From: Burkholderiales bacterium
GTDB lineage: Bacteria; Pseudomonadota; Gammaproteobacteria; Burkholderiales; Burkholderiaceae_D
Length of the DNA: 64,000 nt
Direction: 5' to 3'
NCBI GenBank assembly: GCA_947451925.1
Contig: CANGAW010000004.1
Span: forward strand, 1 to 64,000
A model generated the notes under the pieces. The model saw only the letters and a list, made by a program, of their open reading frames with translations. It made no database searches and was not told where the DNA came from. Positions 45,318 through 55,968 of this stretch are shown in pieces. Each line of letters opens with the position of its first letter. Positions within the stretch are counted from its first letter, which is position 1. The translations under genes were made by a program, and so were the position numbers.

Positions 45318-46444
45318 GCCGGACCAATACCTGCAAACAAAGACTGCTCTTTGGCCAGATCGGCAGAAGGACGCACATTAGCTTTGCGCTCGGCAGCAAA
45401 CTGCAGCATGCGGTCAATGCAGACCACCGCTTTGCGGCCGGTCTCGGTATCCACCTGAATGTGATTGCGCCCCGACTCCAGCACATCGGCCAGATTTTGC
45501 AGACCATTCATCGCCATCCACGGGCAATGCGCGCAGCTCTTGCAGCTGGCGCTGTTGCCGGCGGTCGGCGCTTCAATGAAATGTTTGCCCGGCGCGGCCA
45601 TGCGCATTTTGTGCAGGATGCCGTTGTCTGTTGCAACAATAAATTCGCTCGCATCCAGCGATTGCGCAGCCGCGATCATTTGCGAAGTCGAGCCCACGAC
45701 GTCAGCCAGTGCCACGACCGCAGCAGGCGACTCGGGATGCACCAGCACTTTGGCTTGCGGATGTTCGCGCTTTAATAATTCAAGTTCGACCCCTTTGAAT
45801 TCGTCATGCACCAGACAAGAACCCTGCCACAGCAGCATATCGGCGCCGGTTTTTTTCTGGATGTAGGCACCCAGATGACGGTCCGGTGCCCACAGAATTT
45901 TTTTACCTTGCGCATGCAAATGGGCGACGATATCGAGGCCAATAGACGAGGTCACCATCCAGTCGGCCCGCGCTTTGACTGCGGCGCTGGTGTTGGCATA
46001 CACCACCACGGTGCGGTCGGGATGCGCATCACAAAAGGCGGCGAAGTCGTCAGCCGGACAACCGAGGTCCAATGAGCAGGTCGCGTCCAGATCCGGCATC
46101 AGCACGGTTTTTTCGGGCGACAAAATTTTCGCTGTCTCGCCCATGAAACGGACCCCTGCCACCACCAGTGTCTGCGCCGGATGGTCACGGCCGAAGCGCG
46201 CCATCTCCAGTGAGTCCGATACACAGCCGCCGGTTTCTTCGGCCAGGTCCTGCAAGTCGGCATCGACGTAATAGTGCGCCACCAGCACCGCACCACGTTC
46301 TTTCAGCAAGTGACGGATGCGTTCTTTGAGTGCGGCTTTTTCATCTGCGGACAAAGGCTCGGGCACCCGCGCCCAAGCTTGTGCGGTACAACTCTGCCCT
46401 TCTGCCATTTGCGGGCGATCAAATTCGACAGTCTTGATTTCCAT
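45314..46444 (-). CDS. nadA: Quinolinate synthase
   Basis: A 376-residue [4Fe-4S] enzyme condensing iminoaspartate with dihydroxyacetone phosphate to quinolinate. The three cluster cysteines appear in [10 protein letters not shown], in [13 protein letters not shown], and in the C-terminal [31 protein letters not shown] is the typical N-terminal substrate motif. Together with NadB (convergent) and NadC (downstream, overlapping) it completes quinolinate-to-NaMN synthesis within 4 kb. Confidence 0.95.
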   Translation of the reverse strand: MEIKTVEFDRPQMAEGQSCTAQAWARVPEPLSADEKAALKERIRHLLKERGAVLVAHYYVDADLQDLAEETGGCVSDSLEMARFGRDHPAQTLVVAGVRFMGETAKILSPEKTVLMPDLDATCSLDLGCPADDFAAFCDAHPDRTVVVYANTSAAVKARADWMVTSSIGLDIVAHLHAQGKKILWAPDRHLGAYIQKKTGADMLLWQGSCLVHDEFKGVELELLKREHPQAKVLVHPESPAAVVALADVVGSTSQMIAAAQSLDASEFIVATDNGILHKMRMAAPGKHFIEAPTAGNSASCKSCAHCPWMAMNGLQNLADVLESGRNHIQVDTETGRKAVVCIDRMLQFAAERKANVRPSADLAKEQSLFAGIGPA

Positions 46445-46446
46445 GC

Positions 46447-48045
46447 TTATTCGATACCTTGAGTCGACAAATAATCTTCATAGCTGCCCAGGAAATCGGT
46501 GATGCCTTCCGGTTTGATTTCCAGTACGCGCGTGGCCAATGATGAGACGAATTCACGGTCATGCGAAACAAAAATCAGTGTGCCCGCATATTTTTCCAGC
46601 GCGATATTGAGCGACTCGATCGATTCCATATCCATATGATTGGTTGGCTCATCCATCAGCAACACATTGTGCCTACCCAGCATCAGCTTGCCGTAAGTCA
46701 TGCGGCCCTTCTCGCCTCCGGACAAGACCTTGACGGATTTTTTGACGTCGTCACCGGAAAACAGCAGACGGCCCAGACTCGAACGCACAGCCTGATCGTC
46801 GTCGCCTTCCTGCGTCCACTGCCCCATCCAGTCGGTCAGATTCATGTCAACGGCAAAATCTTCGGTCGGGTCTTGCGGCATGTAACCGACATTGGCATTT
46901 TCGGCCCATTTGACCATGCCGCTATCGGGCTGCAAACCCGCCAGCTCGCCGCCTATGCAGCGCAACAAGGTAGTCTTACCGGCACCGTTGGCACCAATGA
47001 TGGCGATCTTTTCACCGGCTTCAACGGCAATGCTGAAATTTTTGAACAGCGGCTTGTCGTAAGCTTTGCTGATGCTCTGGGTTTCAACAGCCAGACGATG
47101 CAATTTTTTCTCGCCATCAAAGCGGATGAACGGGTTTTGACGCGACGAGGGTTTGAAGTCTTCGACCTTGATTTTTTCAATCTGCTTGGCACGCGACGTG
47201 GCCTGACGCGCCTTGGATTTATTAGCCGAGAAGCGGCGCACGAACTCTTGCAATTCCGCGACCTTTTCCTTGGCCTTGGTATTGACTGACAACTGCTGCG
47301 CCCGCGCCTGCGTTGAGGCCAGCATGTATTCGTCGTAATTACCGGGGTAGACCTTCAGCGTGCCATAGTCCATGTCGGCCATATGGGTGCAGACCTGGTT
47401 CAGAAAATGTCGATCATGGGAAATGATGATCATGGTCGAATTGCGCTCGTTGAGCACGTCTTCCAGCCAGCGAATGGTGTTGATGTCGAGGTTGTTTGTC
47501 GGCTCGTCCAGTAGCAGAATGTCGGGATTCGAAAACAGGGCCTGCGCCAGCAATACGCGCAGTTTGAAACCGGGCGCGATATTGCTCATCAAGCCGGCAT
47601 GCTGCGCATTCGGGATGCCGACACCGGACAATAATTCACCGGCGCGCGCTTCGGCCGTGTAGCCGTCGTACTCGGCAAATTTGGCCTCCAAATCGGCTGC
47701 CTTCATGTAATCCTCGTCGGTCGCCTCGGGATTGGCATAAATGGCGTCGCGCTCGGCCATGGCGGCCCACATTTCGGTGTGCCCCATCATCACAACATCC
47801 AGCACACGCATGTCTTCAAAAGCGAACTGATCCTGACGCAATTTACCCAGGCGCTCGTTCGCATCCAGCATCACATTGCCGCTGGAAGGCTCCAGGTCGC
47901 GACCGAGAATCTTCATGAAAGTGGATTTGCCGCAGCCATTGGCGCCGATCAGGCCATAGCGGTTACCGTCACCAAATTTGACGGAAATGTTTTCAAACAA
48001 GGGCTTGGACCCGAACTGCATCGTGATATTGGCTGTGGAAAGCAC
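46447..48045 (-). CDS. ybiT: ABC-F ATPase of the YbiT group
   Basis: A 532-residue protein with two ABC ATPase domains and no membrane helix. Walker A motifs are GANGCGKST and GANGAGKTT, Walker [13 protein letters not shown] and [12 protein letters not shown], with the basic interdomain linker between them ([17 protein letters not shown]). The first domain has NIAPGFKLR where the second has LSGGEKGR, which is usual in YbiT. ABC-F proteins bind the ribosomal E site. Starts at a GTG at 48045 behind AAGG. It is two bases from nadA's start but unrelated in function. Confidence 0.9.
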   Translation of the reverse strand: MLSTANITMQFGSKPLFENISVKFGDGNRYGLIGANGCGKSTFMKILGRDLEPSSGNVMLDANERLGKLRQDQFAFEDMRVLDVVMMGHTEMWAAMAERDAIYANPEATDEDYMKAADLEAKFAEYDGYTAEARAGELLSGVGIPNAQHAGLMSNIAPGFKLRVLLAQALFSNPDILLLDEPTNNLDINTIRWLEDVLNERNSTMIIISHDRHFLNQVCTHMADMDYGTLKVYPGNYDEYMLASTQARAQQLSVNTKAKEKVAELQEFVRRFSANKSKARQATSRAKQIEKIKVEDFKPSSRQNPFIRFDGEKKLHRLAVETQSISKAYDKPLFKNFSIAVEAGEKIAIIGANGAGKTTLLRCIGGELAGLQPDSGMVKWAENANVGYMPQDPTEDFAVDMNLTDWMGQWTQEGDDDQAVRSSLGRLLFSGDDVKKSVKVLSGGEKGRMTYGKLMLGRHNVLLMDEPTNHMDMESIESLNIALEKYAGTLIFVSHDREFVSSLATRVLEIKPEGITDFLGSYEDYLSTQGIE

Positions 48046-48166
48046 TGCGGAAACCTTTTATGAAACGAATGAAATAAGATAGAAAATACGCTGGCGTCGC
48101 TTAAAAAGTTGCTGTGAGCGCGCGCGGAACAAGGTCCGATTTTACCATTGCAGCGCCGGCGCAAGC

Positions 48167-49096
48167 TCAGACTGGGAGCGTCGCGTTATTTGAAAAGCTG
48201 AGCGTTAAGCCTTGCGCATCGGCATCAAGCAGGGCCATTGCGCCGACCGGCAAACTGACTTTGTCGCGGATATGCCCGAATGGCAAACCTTGTAACAGCG
48301 GCACGCGCAATTGTCTGCGCAGATAAGCGAGCATGGCATTGAAGTCATAGCCATTATCGTAGTCACTCAGGCGGCTGGGGCCAAAGTCACCAAACAGCAC
48401 CGCCTTTTGCTGGTCCAGCACACCGGCATGATGCAGTTGCAGCAGCATGCGCTCGACCCGGTAAGGATGTTCGTTGATGTCTTCAATGAACAGAATGCCG
48501 CCCTTAATGGCGGGCATCCAGCGCGTGCCAGTCAGGTGCGCCAGTATGCTCAGATTGCCGCCCCACAGTAAACCTTCGGTCTGCATCACCGGATTACCCG
48601 TTGCATGCGCGCTGACCTGATAAGTCGAATCAGACAGGCATTGCCAGAAATGGGACATGGTGAAAGCGCTGACATCGGCGCGGCTGAAATCATCGCAAAT
48701 CATCGGGCCGGCAATGCTCACGCACCCTTTCTGCGCCAGCAAGCCCATCTGTAATGCCGTGAAGTCGCTATGGCCTACGAAGCGCTTGCCGCTATTGGCC
48801 AGCAAGTCAAAATCAATCTGCGGCAGCAGGCGCGACAGGCCATAGCCTCCACGCAGCGCCAGCACCAGTTGCACATCAGGGTGGCTTGCTGCTGCATGCA
48901 GATGGGCTAGGCGCTCGCTGTCGGTCGCAGCAAAACGCTGAAATTTTTCCGCAGATGCCGTGAAATCATGCACCACATGTCCCTGTGCGCGCAGCGAGTT
49001 AATCGCATTGGCATAGGCCAGCGTATCAATGGCATAGCCGCTGGGCGCAACGATGGCAATGTTGGCGATGGTGGGCTTGAATGCGGAATCGGACAT
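48167..49096 (-). CDS. ldcA: Muramoyltetrapeptide LD-carboxypeptidase
   Basis: A ~309-residue S66 serine peptidase that removes the terminal D-Ala from murein tetrapeptides during peptidoglycan recycling in the cytoplasm. The nucleophile Ser is in FVGHSDFTALQMG, the Glu in LFIEDINEHPYRVERM, and the His in the C-terminal LPFGHIRDKV. ATG at 49096 chosen; an upstream frame to 49144 lies inside tadA. It lies 7 bases after the tadA stop, so it is probably co-transcribed with queE-queD-tadA. Confidence 0.92.
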   Translation of the reverse strand: MSDSAFKPTIANIAIVAPSGYAIDTLAYANAINSLRAQGHVVHDFTASAEKFQRFAATDSERLAHLHAAASHPDVQLVLALRGGYGLSRLLPQIDFDLLANSGKRFVGHSDFTALQMGLLAQKGCVSIAGPMICDDFSRADVSAFTMSHFWQCLSDSTYQVSAHATGNPVMQTEGLLWGGNLSILAHLTGTRWMPAIKGGILFIEDINEHPYRVERMLLQLHHAGVLDQQKAVLFGDFGPSRLSDYDNGYDFNAMLAYLRRQLRVPLLQGLPFGHIRDKVSLPVGAMALLDADAQGLTLSFSNNATLPV

Positions 49097-49103
49097 GGGG
49101 CGT

Positions 49104-49589
<486 letters not shown>

Positions 49590-50039
49590 TCAATCGTCGC
49601 CCGAAATCTCGGCCCAGCAATTTGGGGTTTCATGCAACACCACTTTATGCAGCCGCAGGCCGGTGCCGTAGCGATCCTGATACGCCGCTTTCAGAATGTT
49701 GAATGCAGTGCGGGCCAGATTTTCCACGGTCGGGATCTGATCGATTACCACCGTTTTGTGACCCGGCAGCGTGGCCAGAAAATCACGCACGCCATGGTCT
49801 TTTTCATAGACCAGAAAGGCATGGTCCCAGACATCGACCAGATGTTGTTTGGCCAGCGCCTTGACGTCGGAAAAATCCATGATCATGCCCTGATCGGAAC
49901 TGCCTTCGGTCTCGATCACGGCGCCCGTCAGGGTAATTTCCAGCGTATAGCGATGGCCATGCAAATTGCGGCACTGGCTCTTGTGGTCGGGGATGCGGTG
50001 GCCGGCATCAAATTCCAGCTTGCGGGTTATGGTCAACAT
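49590..50039 (-). CDS. queD: 6-carboxytetrahydropterin synthase
   Basis: A 149-residue zinc enzyme making 6-carboxy-5,6,7,8-tetrahydropterin from dihydroneopterin triphosphate in queuosine synthesis. Zinc His residues are in FDAGHRIPDH and NLHGHRYTLEI; the catalytic Cys is in KSQCRNLHGH and the substrate-binding Glu in HETPNCWAEI. The ATG at 50039 starts exactly at the conserved LTITRKLEFDAGH; the frame open to 50195 lies inside queE. Seven bases after the queE stop. Confidence 0.94.
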   Translation of the reverse strand: MLTITRKLEFDAGHRIPDHKSQCRNLHGHRYTLEITLTGAVIETEGSSDQGMIMDFSDVKALAKQHLVDVWDHAFLVYEKDHGVRDFLATLPGHKTVVIDQIPTVENLARTAFNILKAAYQDRYGTGLRLHKVVLHETPNCWAEISGDD

Positions 50040-50046
50040 AATGTGT

Positions 50047-50682
50047 TCAGGGTATCTGCAGCAGTTTGTGGGTCTGCAGCGACAAGCGCCACTGCGGATT
50101 ATTTTTACAGGTGCTAATAGCGAGCCGGGTATTGTGTTCGGCCAGTGGCCCGTCCATGGGCTGCAGGAAAAAGTAAGTGAAATCCAGCGCCGCATAGCTT
50201 GCCAGTGGCTGCCCGGCTTGCGGAATGACGACCTTCAATTCATCGCCCTTTGTCACCACCAGTTCGGCACCCATCTTGGGGCTGACGCAAACCCAGTCAA
50301 TGCCCTCAGGCACCGGCAAGCTGCCATTGGTTTCAATCGCGATTTCGAAACCCTGCGCGTGCAGGGCATCAATCAAGACTGCATCAAGTTGCAACAGCGG
50401 TTCACCGCCGGTGAAGACAACGTACTTGTGATGCGGCTGCGCAGAAGGCCATTGGCTATTAATGGTTGCTGCCAGCGTGATGGCGTTTTGATATTTATCG
50501 CCCAGCACGCCATCGGTACCAACAAAGTCGGTATCGCAGAAGCGGCAGATGGCATTGGCACGGTCAGCCTCACGGCCAGACCATAAATTGCAACCGGAAA
50601 AACGGCAAAACACCGCCGGCCTTCCTGCCTGCGCGCCCTCGCCTTGCAAGGTGTAGAAGATTTCTTTGACGCTGTAAGTCAA
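50047..50682 (-). CDS. queE: 7-carboxy-7-deazaguanine synthase
   Basis: A 211-residue radical-SAM enzyme, next after QueD in queuosine synthesis. The unusual cluster motif CX14CX2C is complete (CNLWSGREADRANAICRFC) and FTGGEPLLQ follows. The likely start is a TTG at 50682 with AGGAA six bases upstream, beginning LTYSVKEIFYTLQGEG; the longer frame to 50823 lies inside the kinase gene and has no family match. Confidence 0.93.
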   Translation of the reverse strand: MTYSVKEIFYTLQGEGAQAGRPAVFCRFSGCNLWSGREADRANAICRFCDTDFVGTDGVLGDKYQNAITLAATINSQWPSAQPHHKYVVFTGGEPLLQLDAVLIDALHAQGFEIAIETNGSLPVPEGIDWVCVSPKMGAELVVTKGDELKVVIPQAGQPLASYAALDFTYFFLQPMDGPLAEHNTRLAISTCKNNPQWRLSLQTHKLLQIP

Positions 50683-50743
50683 ACCAGTTCCTGCAAAAAA
50701 ATGCGAATGCTGGATTATCTTACAAAAGCGCCGCTCTACTCTG

Positions 50744-52126
50744 TTAATCCGCTGCTGTATGCGGCTCCAGCATAGAAATGGCTGGAAACAAAACGGAAAA
50801 GCGGGTGCCCTTACCATCGGCACCGGGCTTAACGCTGATCACAGCGTGATGATCTTTGGCTATGTCGCGCACAATGGGTAAGCCCAAACCACTGCCGGAC
50901 TGGTTTTGGTCAATCCGGTAAAAACGGTTAAACACCCGCTCTTTTTCCGATTCCGGAATACCGGGGCCGGCATCTTCAACCGTGAGCACACCCGCACCAT
51001 CGCGCATATTGCAACTGACAGTGACGGCGCTGCCTTCAGGGGAATAGCGGATGGCGTTATCGACCAGATTGTCAATCAGGTCGCGCAGTAAAAAACGGTC
51101 GCCTGAAACAATCGTGGTTTGCAAATCAAAACCGATATCGATATTTTTCTTCAGCGCTTCTTCAACAAAATGCTGGACGGATTCTGCCACCAGTGCGTCC
51201 AGCGACAGCCGTTCAAGCCTTTCCCGCTCGAAGTCGCCGGGCTCGGAACGCGCCAGCGCCAGCAACTGATTGGCCTTGCGCGCCATGCGCTCGGTCGAGG
51301 CCACCATCAGCGCAGCTGACCGTGCGGTGTCGGGGTCATCGCGATGGTGCGCCTGCAACCACTCCAGCTGCGCCTTGAAGCCTGCAAGGGGCGTGCGCAA
51401 CTGGTGCGCCACATTGGCCAGAAAATCCTGTTTGGCGCGGGCGCTGTCTTGCACACGTTCGAGCAAATCATTGATGGCCCGGATGAAAGGCACGATTTCC
51501 AGCGGCGCATTGATCACCGGCAGCGCCGACAAATCATCGGGCTTGCGTTGCTCCAGATTGACCTGCATGGTGCGCAGCGGCAGCAAGCCCTTGTTCAATG
51601 CCAGCCAGACCACGGCAGGAATCAGCAGTGCAAGCAAGACTTCAAGCGCCACCAGCGAGAGAAAAATGCGCAAGCGTATCTGCAGGCGTTTGATGTGGGT
51701 TTCTGCGGCACCGATCAGAATCGTTTCGCCGCCGACGATGGTTTTGAGCGTCACCACCCGTACATCCTGACCGCGCATGACGTCGCCATAAGGCAGGGAC
51801 GTATTGGCTTTTTCGGGCGTACGCAAGGGCGGAAAATCATGGTCACCAGCGATGTTGCGGCCGTTCAGATCGCGCACGACGAAAAACACTTCATCGAAAT
51901 GATCCACCCGCAAGACTTGCTCGGCCTGCTGCGACAAGCGCAACTCAACCAGACTATCTGTTTCCTGCACATGTGGCACCAGCGCCCAGGCCGCATCGGC
52001 CAGACTCTGGTCGAGCGCTGCCTGCGCCGGCATCCAGGCCAGCCAGTAAGCCGCCGCCGCGCCAGCCAGATTAACGGCCAGCAGCGGAATCACCAGCCAC
52101 TTGAGGAGCTTACTGCGCAGGCTCAT
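50744..52126 (-). CDS. TctE/QseC-like sensor histidine kinase
   Basis: A 460-residue membrane kinase. Two transmembrane helices (VIPLLAVNLAGAAAAYWLAW and LSLVALEVLLALLIPAVVWLAL) bracket a periplasmic 2CSK_N-type sensor domain. Then HAMP-like linker, HisKA with the phospho-His in DFLANVAHQLRTPLAGF, and HATPase motifs DNLVDNAIRYS, EDAGPGIP and GSGLGLPIVRDIA. Its ATG overlaps the regulator stop by four bases. It resembles tricarboxylate sensors (TctE), but here it is attached to a metal-efflux operon, so its true signal is uncertain. Confidence 0.9.
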   Translation of the reverse strand: MSLRSKLLKWLVIPLLAVNLAGAAAAYWLAWMPAQAALDQSLADAAWALVPHVQETDSLVELRLSQQAEQVLRVDHFDEVFFVVRDLNGRNIAGDHDFPPLRTPEKANTSLPYGDVMRGQDVRVVTLKTIVGGETILIGAAETHIKRLQIRLRIFLSLVALEVLLALLIPAVVWLALNKGLLPLRTMQVNLEQRKPDDLSALPVINAPLEIVPFIRAINDLLERVQDSARAKQDFLANVAHQLRTPLAGFKAQLEWLQAHHRDDPDTARSAALMVASTERMARKANQLLALARSEPGDFERERLERLSLDALVAESVQHFVEEALKKNIDIGFDLQTTIVSGDRFLLRDLIDNLVDNAIRYSPEGSAVTVSCNMRDGAGVLTVEDAGPGIPESEKERVFNRFYRIDQNQSGSGLGLPIVRDIAKDHHAVISVKPGADGKGTRFSVLFPAISMLEPHTAAD

Positions 52127-52806
52127 TGCGCGACCTGCTCCAGCATGTAGCCAAAGCCGCGTATGGTTTTGATGGTGATGCCGGCCGAGGCAATTTTTGC
52201 GCGGATGCGCGAGACATAGACTTCCACCGCGTTCAACGTGACTTCTTCACCCCAGGGCAAAATGGCGTCGATGATTTGCTGTTTGGAGACCACCCGTGAG
52301 GCTTGCTGCATCAGATATTCCAGCACTGCCCATTCGCGGGCTGATAACTCGATAATCTGGCCGTCAACGGTGGCGCGACGGGTAAAGGCATCAAGCTGCA
52401 GGCCGCCCAACTGCATTTCAACCGGGCGCGGGTTGCTGCGTCTGACCAGGGCCTTGATGCGCGCCACCAACTCGGGGGCGGCAAAGGGTTTGACCAGATA
52501 ATCATCGGCGCCCAGTTCCAGACCACGCACACGATCTTGCACATCGTCGCGCGCAGTCAGCAGCAGCACCGGTGTGTCGCCATTGCGGGCGCGCAAACGG
52601 CGCACGACTTCAAAGCCGTCAATGCCGGGCAAGCCAATGTCGAGCACCATGATGGACACCGCATGCGATTGCAGGGCGCGGTCGGCATCAAGCCCGTTGT
52701 GTACCACGTCGACCACCATCCCATTACCCATCAGGATGCGCGAGATGCCATCGGCTAATACCAAATCATCTTCTACCAACAACACATGCATATCCGGTCC
52801 CGACAT
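52123..52806 (-). CDS. OmpR-family response regulator
   Basis: A 227-residue regulator. Receiver: LLVEDDLVLADG, phospho-acceptor Asp in IMVLDIGLPGIDGFEVV, Thr in VLLLTARDDVQDR, Lys in DDYLVKPFAAPEL. C-terminal winged helix: ELSAREWAVLEYLM, VEVYVSRIRAKI, TIKTIRGFGYML. Starts at 52806 or at the ATG of MHVLLVEDD (52791). It lies 54 bases after the efflux pump gene and ahead of the kinase, so the whole unit czcC-czcB-czcA-regulator-kinase may be one transcript. Confidence 0.92.
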   Translation of the reverse strand: MSGPDMHVLLVEDDLVLADGISRILMGNGMVVDVVHNGLDADRALQSHAVSIMVLDIGLPGIDGFEVVRRLRARNGDTPVLLLTARDDVQDRVRGLELGADDYLVKPFAAPELVARIKALVRRSNPRPVEMQLGGLQLDAFTRRATVDGQIIELSAREWAVLEYLMQQASRVVSKQQIIDAILPWGEEVTLNAVEVYVSRIRAKIASAGITIKTIRGFGYMLEQVAQ

Positions 52807-52860
52807 TGATTGAATCCTTTCCTATTTTGCCAGACCAGAGAAGTACGCTCGTCATTGAAT

Positions 52861-55800
52861 TTATTGGGGTGGTGCAATCGGCGCCGGTTTGTCATGAAAA
52901 AACGGATACGCCAGCGGCAGCAGCAACAAGGTAAACAAGGTCGCCGAAACAATGCCGCCAACGATAACGACAGCAAACGGTCTTTGCGTTTCCGAGCCTA
53001 TGCCGTGAGACAGTGCCGCTGGCAACAAGCCGAGTCCGGCCATTAAGGCGGTCATCAAAATCGGGCGCAAACGGGACACCGCACCTTCAATGGCGGCTTT
53101 GCGTTCGGATTTTTCGCGATGCGCCAGCTCCATGATCTGCTCGACCATGATCACGCCGTTTTGCACCGAGATGCCTGCTACCGCAATGAAGCCGACCGCT
53201 GCCGAGACAGAGAAATGCAAGCCGGCGAAAGCCAGACCAAGAATGCCGCCTATCATGGAAAACGGCACGATCAGCAAGATCAGCGAGGCTTTGCGCACCG
53301 AGCCAAAAGCCCAGAACAACAAGGAAAAAATCAGCAATGCCGTAATCGGCACAATCACGGACAAACGCTTGACGGCGCGCTGCTGATTTTCAAATTGTCC
53401 GCCCCAGGTCAGGCTGTAGCCGGTAGGCAGTACCACTTGTTCACTAACTTTCTTCTGTGCTTCTTTCACGAAGCTACCCTGATCGCGGCCCAGCAAATTG
53501 GCCTTGATCGAGGCAACCCGGCCACCGCCTTCACGACTGATCCGTGCTGCGCCCTGTCGCACTTCAATTTTTGCCAGCTCGCCCAGACTGATGGTGCCCG
53601 TCGTGTTGGGCAAATTAATCTGCACCAGCGCGATGTCGTCTACCGCATTGCGATAATTTTCCTGCAAGCGGATCGTCACATCAAACCGCTTGTCGCCTTC
53701 GTAGAAGGTGTTGACTGCGCTGCCAGCCAGCGCGGCCTGAATCGCCAGATTGACATCGGCAATATTGATGCCGAGGCGGGCAATCTTTTCACGATCAATC
53801 GACACATCGAGTTCGCTCTGACCACTGATCTTGATCGCCGCCACATCGGCCGAGCCGGCAATGCTGTTTAAAACAGCAGCAACCTGTTCGCTTTTTTCCG
53901 CCAGAATCGACAGATCGGGACCATAAATTTTGACTGCAATCTCTCCTTTCACTCCCGACAAGGCTTCTTCCACATTGTCCTGAATTACTTGTGAAAAATT
54001 GGTTGGGACGCCGGGAATGGTGCGGATTTTCTTGCCCATGTCTTCAACCAGATCCTGCTTGCGATGAAAGTGCGGCCATTCGCCAACAGGTTTCAGATCG
54101 GCCAGCACTTCGATATTGTTCGGACCTTTCGGATCGGTACCATCATCGGGCCGGCCGACATGGCTAATGACATTGCGCACTTCGCCATAGCTGCGCAAAA
54201 TCTGCCGCACACTGCGTTCCACATTTTTCGAGGTATCGAGCGCAGTCGATGGCGGCAGGGAAATCGTCAGCCAGATATTGCCCTCATCAAGCTTGGGCAC
54301 AAACTCGCTACCCAAGAGTGGCGAGAGCAAAAATGTGACCACCAGTGTCACCAGTGAAGCTGAAATCACCACGGCACGATTGACGCTGCCCCAACTGAGC
54401 AGTCGCCGATATGTCAGCTGCAAACGGTGCATCCACTCGACATGTTTTTCTTCCAGCGTATGGCGTCGCATGGTCAGTGCCAATAAGGTTGGCACCAAAG
54501 TCATGGTCAGAATCAGTGCACCCAGCATGGCAAACGATAAAGTCAGCGCAACCGGAGAAAATATTTTTCCTTCCACCCGCTGGAAAGTAAAAATCGGAAT
54601 GAAGGCAATGATGATGATGGCCTTCGCAAACAAGATCGGATGCCCCATTTCAACCACTGTGCGGCGCAACGCTGCCAGCCGCAGCATGGAGCCGGCTTCG
54701 CTGTTTGAAGGCAGCTCAATCGGATTCAGAGCCAGCCTTACCATCAGCGCTTCAACCAGCACCACTGCCCCGTCAATGATGATGCCAAAGTCGACCGCAC
54801 CCAGCGAAATCAGGTTGGCCGGAATACCGCGCGCGTCGAGCATGATGAAGGCGCAAAACAAAGACAGTGGAATGACGGTGGCTACAATCAGTGCAGCGCG
54901 CCAGTTACGCAAAAACAAAATAAGAATCGCAATCACCAGCGCAGCACCAACCAGCAAATTTTCCACCACGGTGTTGACCGTGTGGTCGATTAACTGGGTG
55001 CGGTCATAAATAGACTGAATGTGCACGTTCTTCGGTAACTTGGCATTAATCGCTTCGATACGTTCTTTGACATCGGCGACGACCTTGCTGGCATTGCCGC
55101 CCTTGGTCATCTGTACGATGCCTTCAATGACGGAATCATGTTCATTAAAGGCCACCACGCCAGAGCGATTGCGCGAACCGATGACCACTTTGGCCACATC
55201 CGACACCAGGACAGTTTTGCCCTCTTTGGCACTGATCACAACCCGGCCGATATCTTCCAGTGAAGTGAAGATACCCATGCCGCGAATCACCAGCGCTTCA
55301 TCGCCACGGCGCACAAAACCGCCACCGATATTGGCCGAGTTATTAGCCAGTGCGGTGCTGACCTGATCAATGCTGATGCCATAACGCTTGAGCGAGTAAG
55401 GATCGATGCGGACCTGATACTCCTTGATGGTGCCGCCAAAACTGACCACATCGGCCACCCCCGGCACGATGCGCAAACCGGGACGAATGGTCCAGTCCTG
55501 AATGGCCCGGATGTCGCTGGGCGACATCGACGCCGGTGCTTCCACCACATAACGAAACACCTCGCCGACGGCCGTTGTCAGCGGCGCTAACGACGGCTGA
55601 ATGCCGGGTGGCAGGGTCACGTTCTGCAGCTTTTCGATCACCTGCTGACGGGCGAAATAATCGTCGGTGCCATCAGAGAAGGTCAGCGTCACCACCGACA
55701 AGCCGGAGATACTGACCGAGCGCAACTGGGTCTGACGCGGTACGCCCGACATTTCACGTTCAATCGGCAGCGTCACATTGCGCTCGACCTCTTCCGGTGC

Positions 55801-55968
55801 CTGACCGAGGTATTGGGTCACAATCTGAACCTGCACATCCTGCACGTCAGGGAAGGCTTCGATAGGCAGATTGGTCACGGCCCGATACCCGAATGCACAC
55901 AAGGCAGCCGTCATCACCAGCACAAATACGCGCTGGGTCAGAACAAATTCAATGAGCTTATTGAGCAT
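52861..55968 (-). CDS. czcA: CzcA-like heavy-metal RND efflux pump
   Basis: A 1035-residue inner-membrane transporter of the HME-RND group with twelve helices and two large periplasmic loops. The helix-4 motif DFGIIIDGAVVLVEA matches the DFGx3DGAx3VE pattern of HME1 pumps (Co, Zn, Cd, Ni), not the CusA-type copper/silver pumps. N-terminal ALCAFGYRAVTNLPIEAFPDV is typical. It pumps divalent metal from the periplasm or cytoplasm through CzcB and CzcC. Its start overlaps the czcB stop by 11 bases. Confidence 0.93.
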   Translation of the reverse strand: MLNKLIEFVLTQRVFVLVMTAALCAFGYRAVTNLPIEAFPDVQDVQVQIVTQYLGQAPEEVERNVTLPIEREMSGVPRQTQLRSVSISGLSVVTLTFSDGTDDYFARQQVIEKLQNVTLPPGIQPSLAPLTTAVGEVFRYVVEAPASMSPSDIRAIQDWTIRPGLRIVPGVADVVSFGGTIKEYQVRIDPYSLKRYGISIDQVSTALANNSANIGGGFVRRGDEALVIRGMGIFTSLEDIGRVVISAKEGKTVLVSDVAKVVIGSRNRSGVVAFNEHDSVIEGIVQMTKGGNASKVVADVKERIEAINAKLPKNVHIQSIYDRTQLIDHTVNTVVENLLVGAALVIAILILFLRNWRAALIVATVIPLSLFCAFIMLDARGIPANLISLGAVDFGIIIDGAVVLVEALMVRLALNPIELPSNSEAGSMLRLAALRRTVVEMGHPILFAKAIIIIAFIPIFTFQRVEGKIFSPVALTLSFAMLGALILTMTLVPTLLALTMRRHTLEEKHVEWMHRLQLTYRRLLSWGSVNRAVVISASLVTLVVTFLLSPLLGSEFVPKLDEGNIWLTISLPPSTALDTSKNVERSVRQILRSYGEVRNVISHVGRPDDGTDPKGPNNIEVLADLKPVGEWPHFHRKQDLVEDMGKKIRTIPGVPTNFSQVIQDNVEEALSGVKGEIAVKIYGPDLSILAEKSEQVAAVLNSIAGSADVAAIKISGQSELDVSIDREKIARLGINIADVNLAIQAALAGSAVNTFYEGDKRFDVTIRLQENYRNAVDDIALVQINLPNTTGTISLGELAKIEVRQGAARISREGGGRVASIKANLLGRDQGSFVKEAQKKVSEQVVLPTGYSLTWGGQFENQQRAVKRLSVIVPITALLIFSLLFWAFGSVRKASLILLIVPFSMIGGILGLAFAGLHFSVSAAVGFIAVAGISVQNGVIMVEQIMELAHREKSERKAAIEGAVSRLRPILMTALMAGLGLLPAALSHGIGSETQRPFAVVIVGGIVSATLFTLLLLPLAYPFFHDKPAPIAPPQ

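Noticed and set aside
46447..48045. First ABC domain lacks the LSGG signature, suggesting a damaged gene
   Set aside because: The altered signature is usual for YbiT-group ABC-F proteins and all other motifs are intact.
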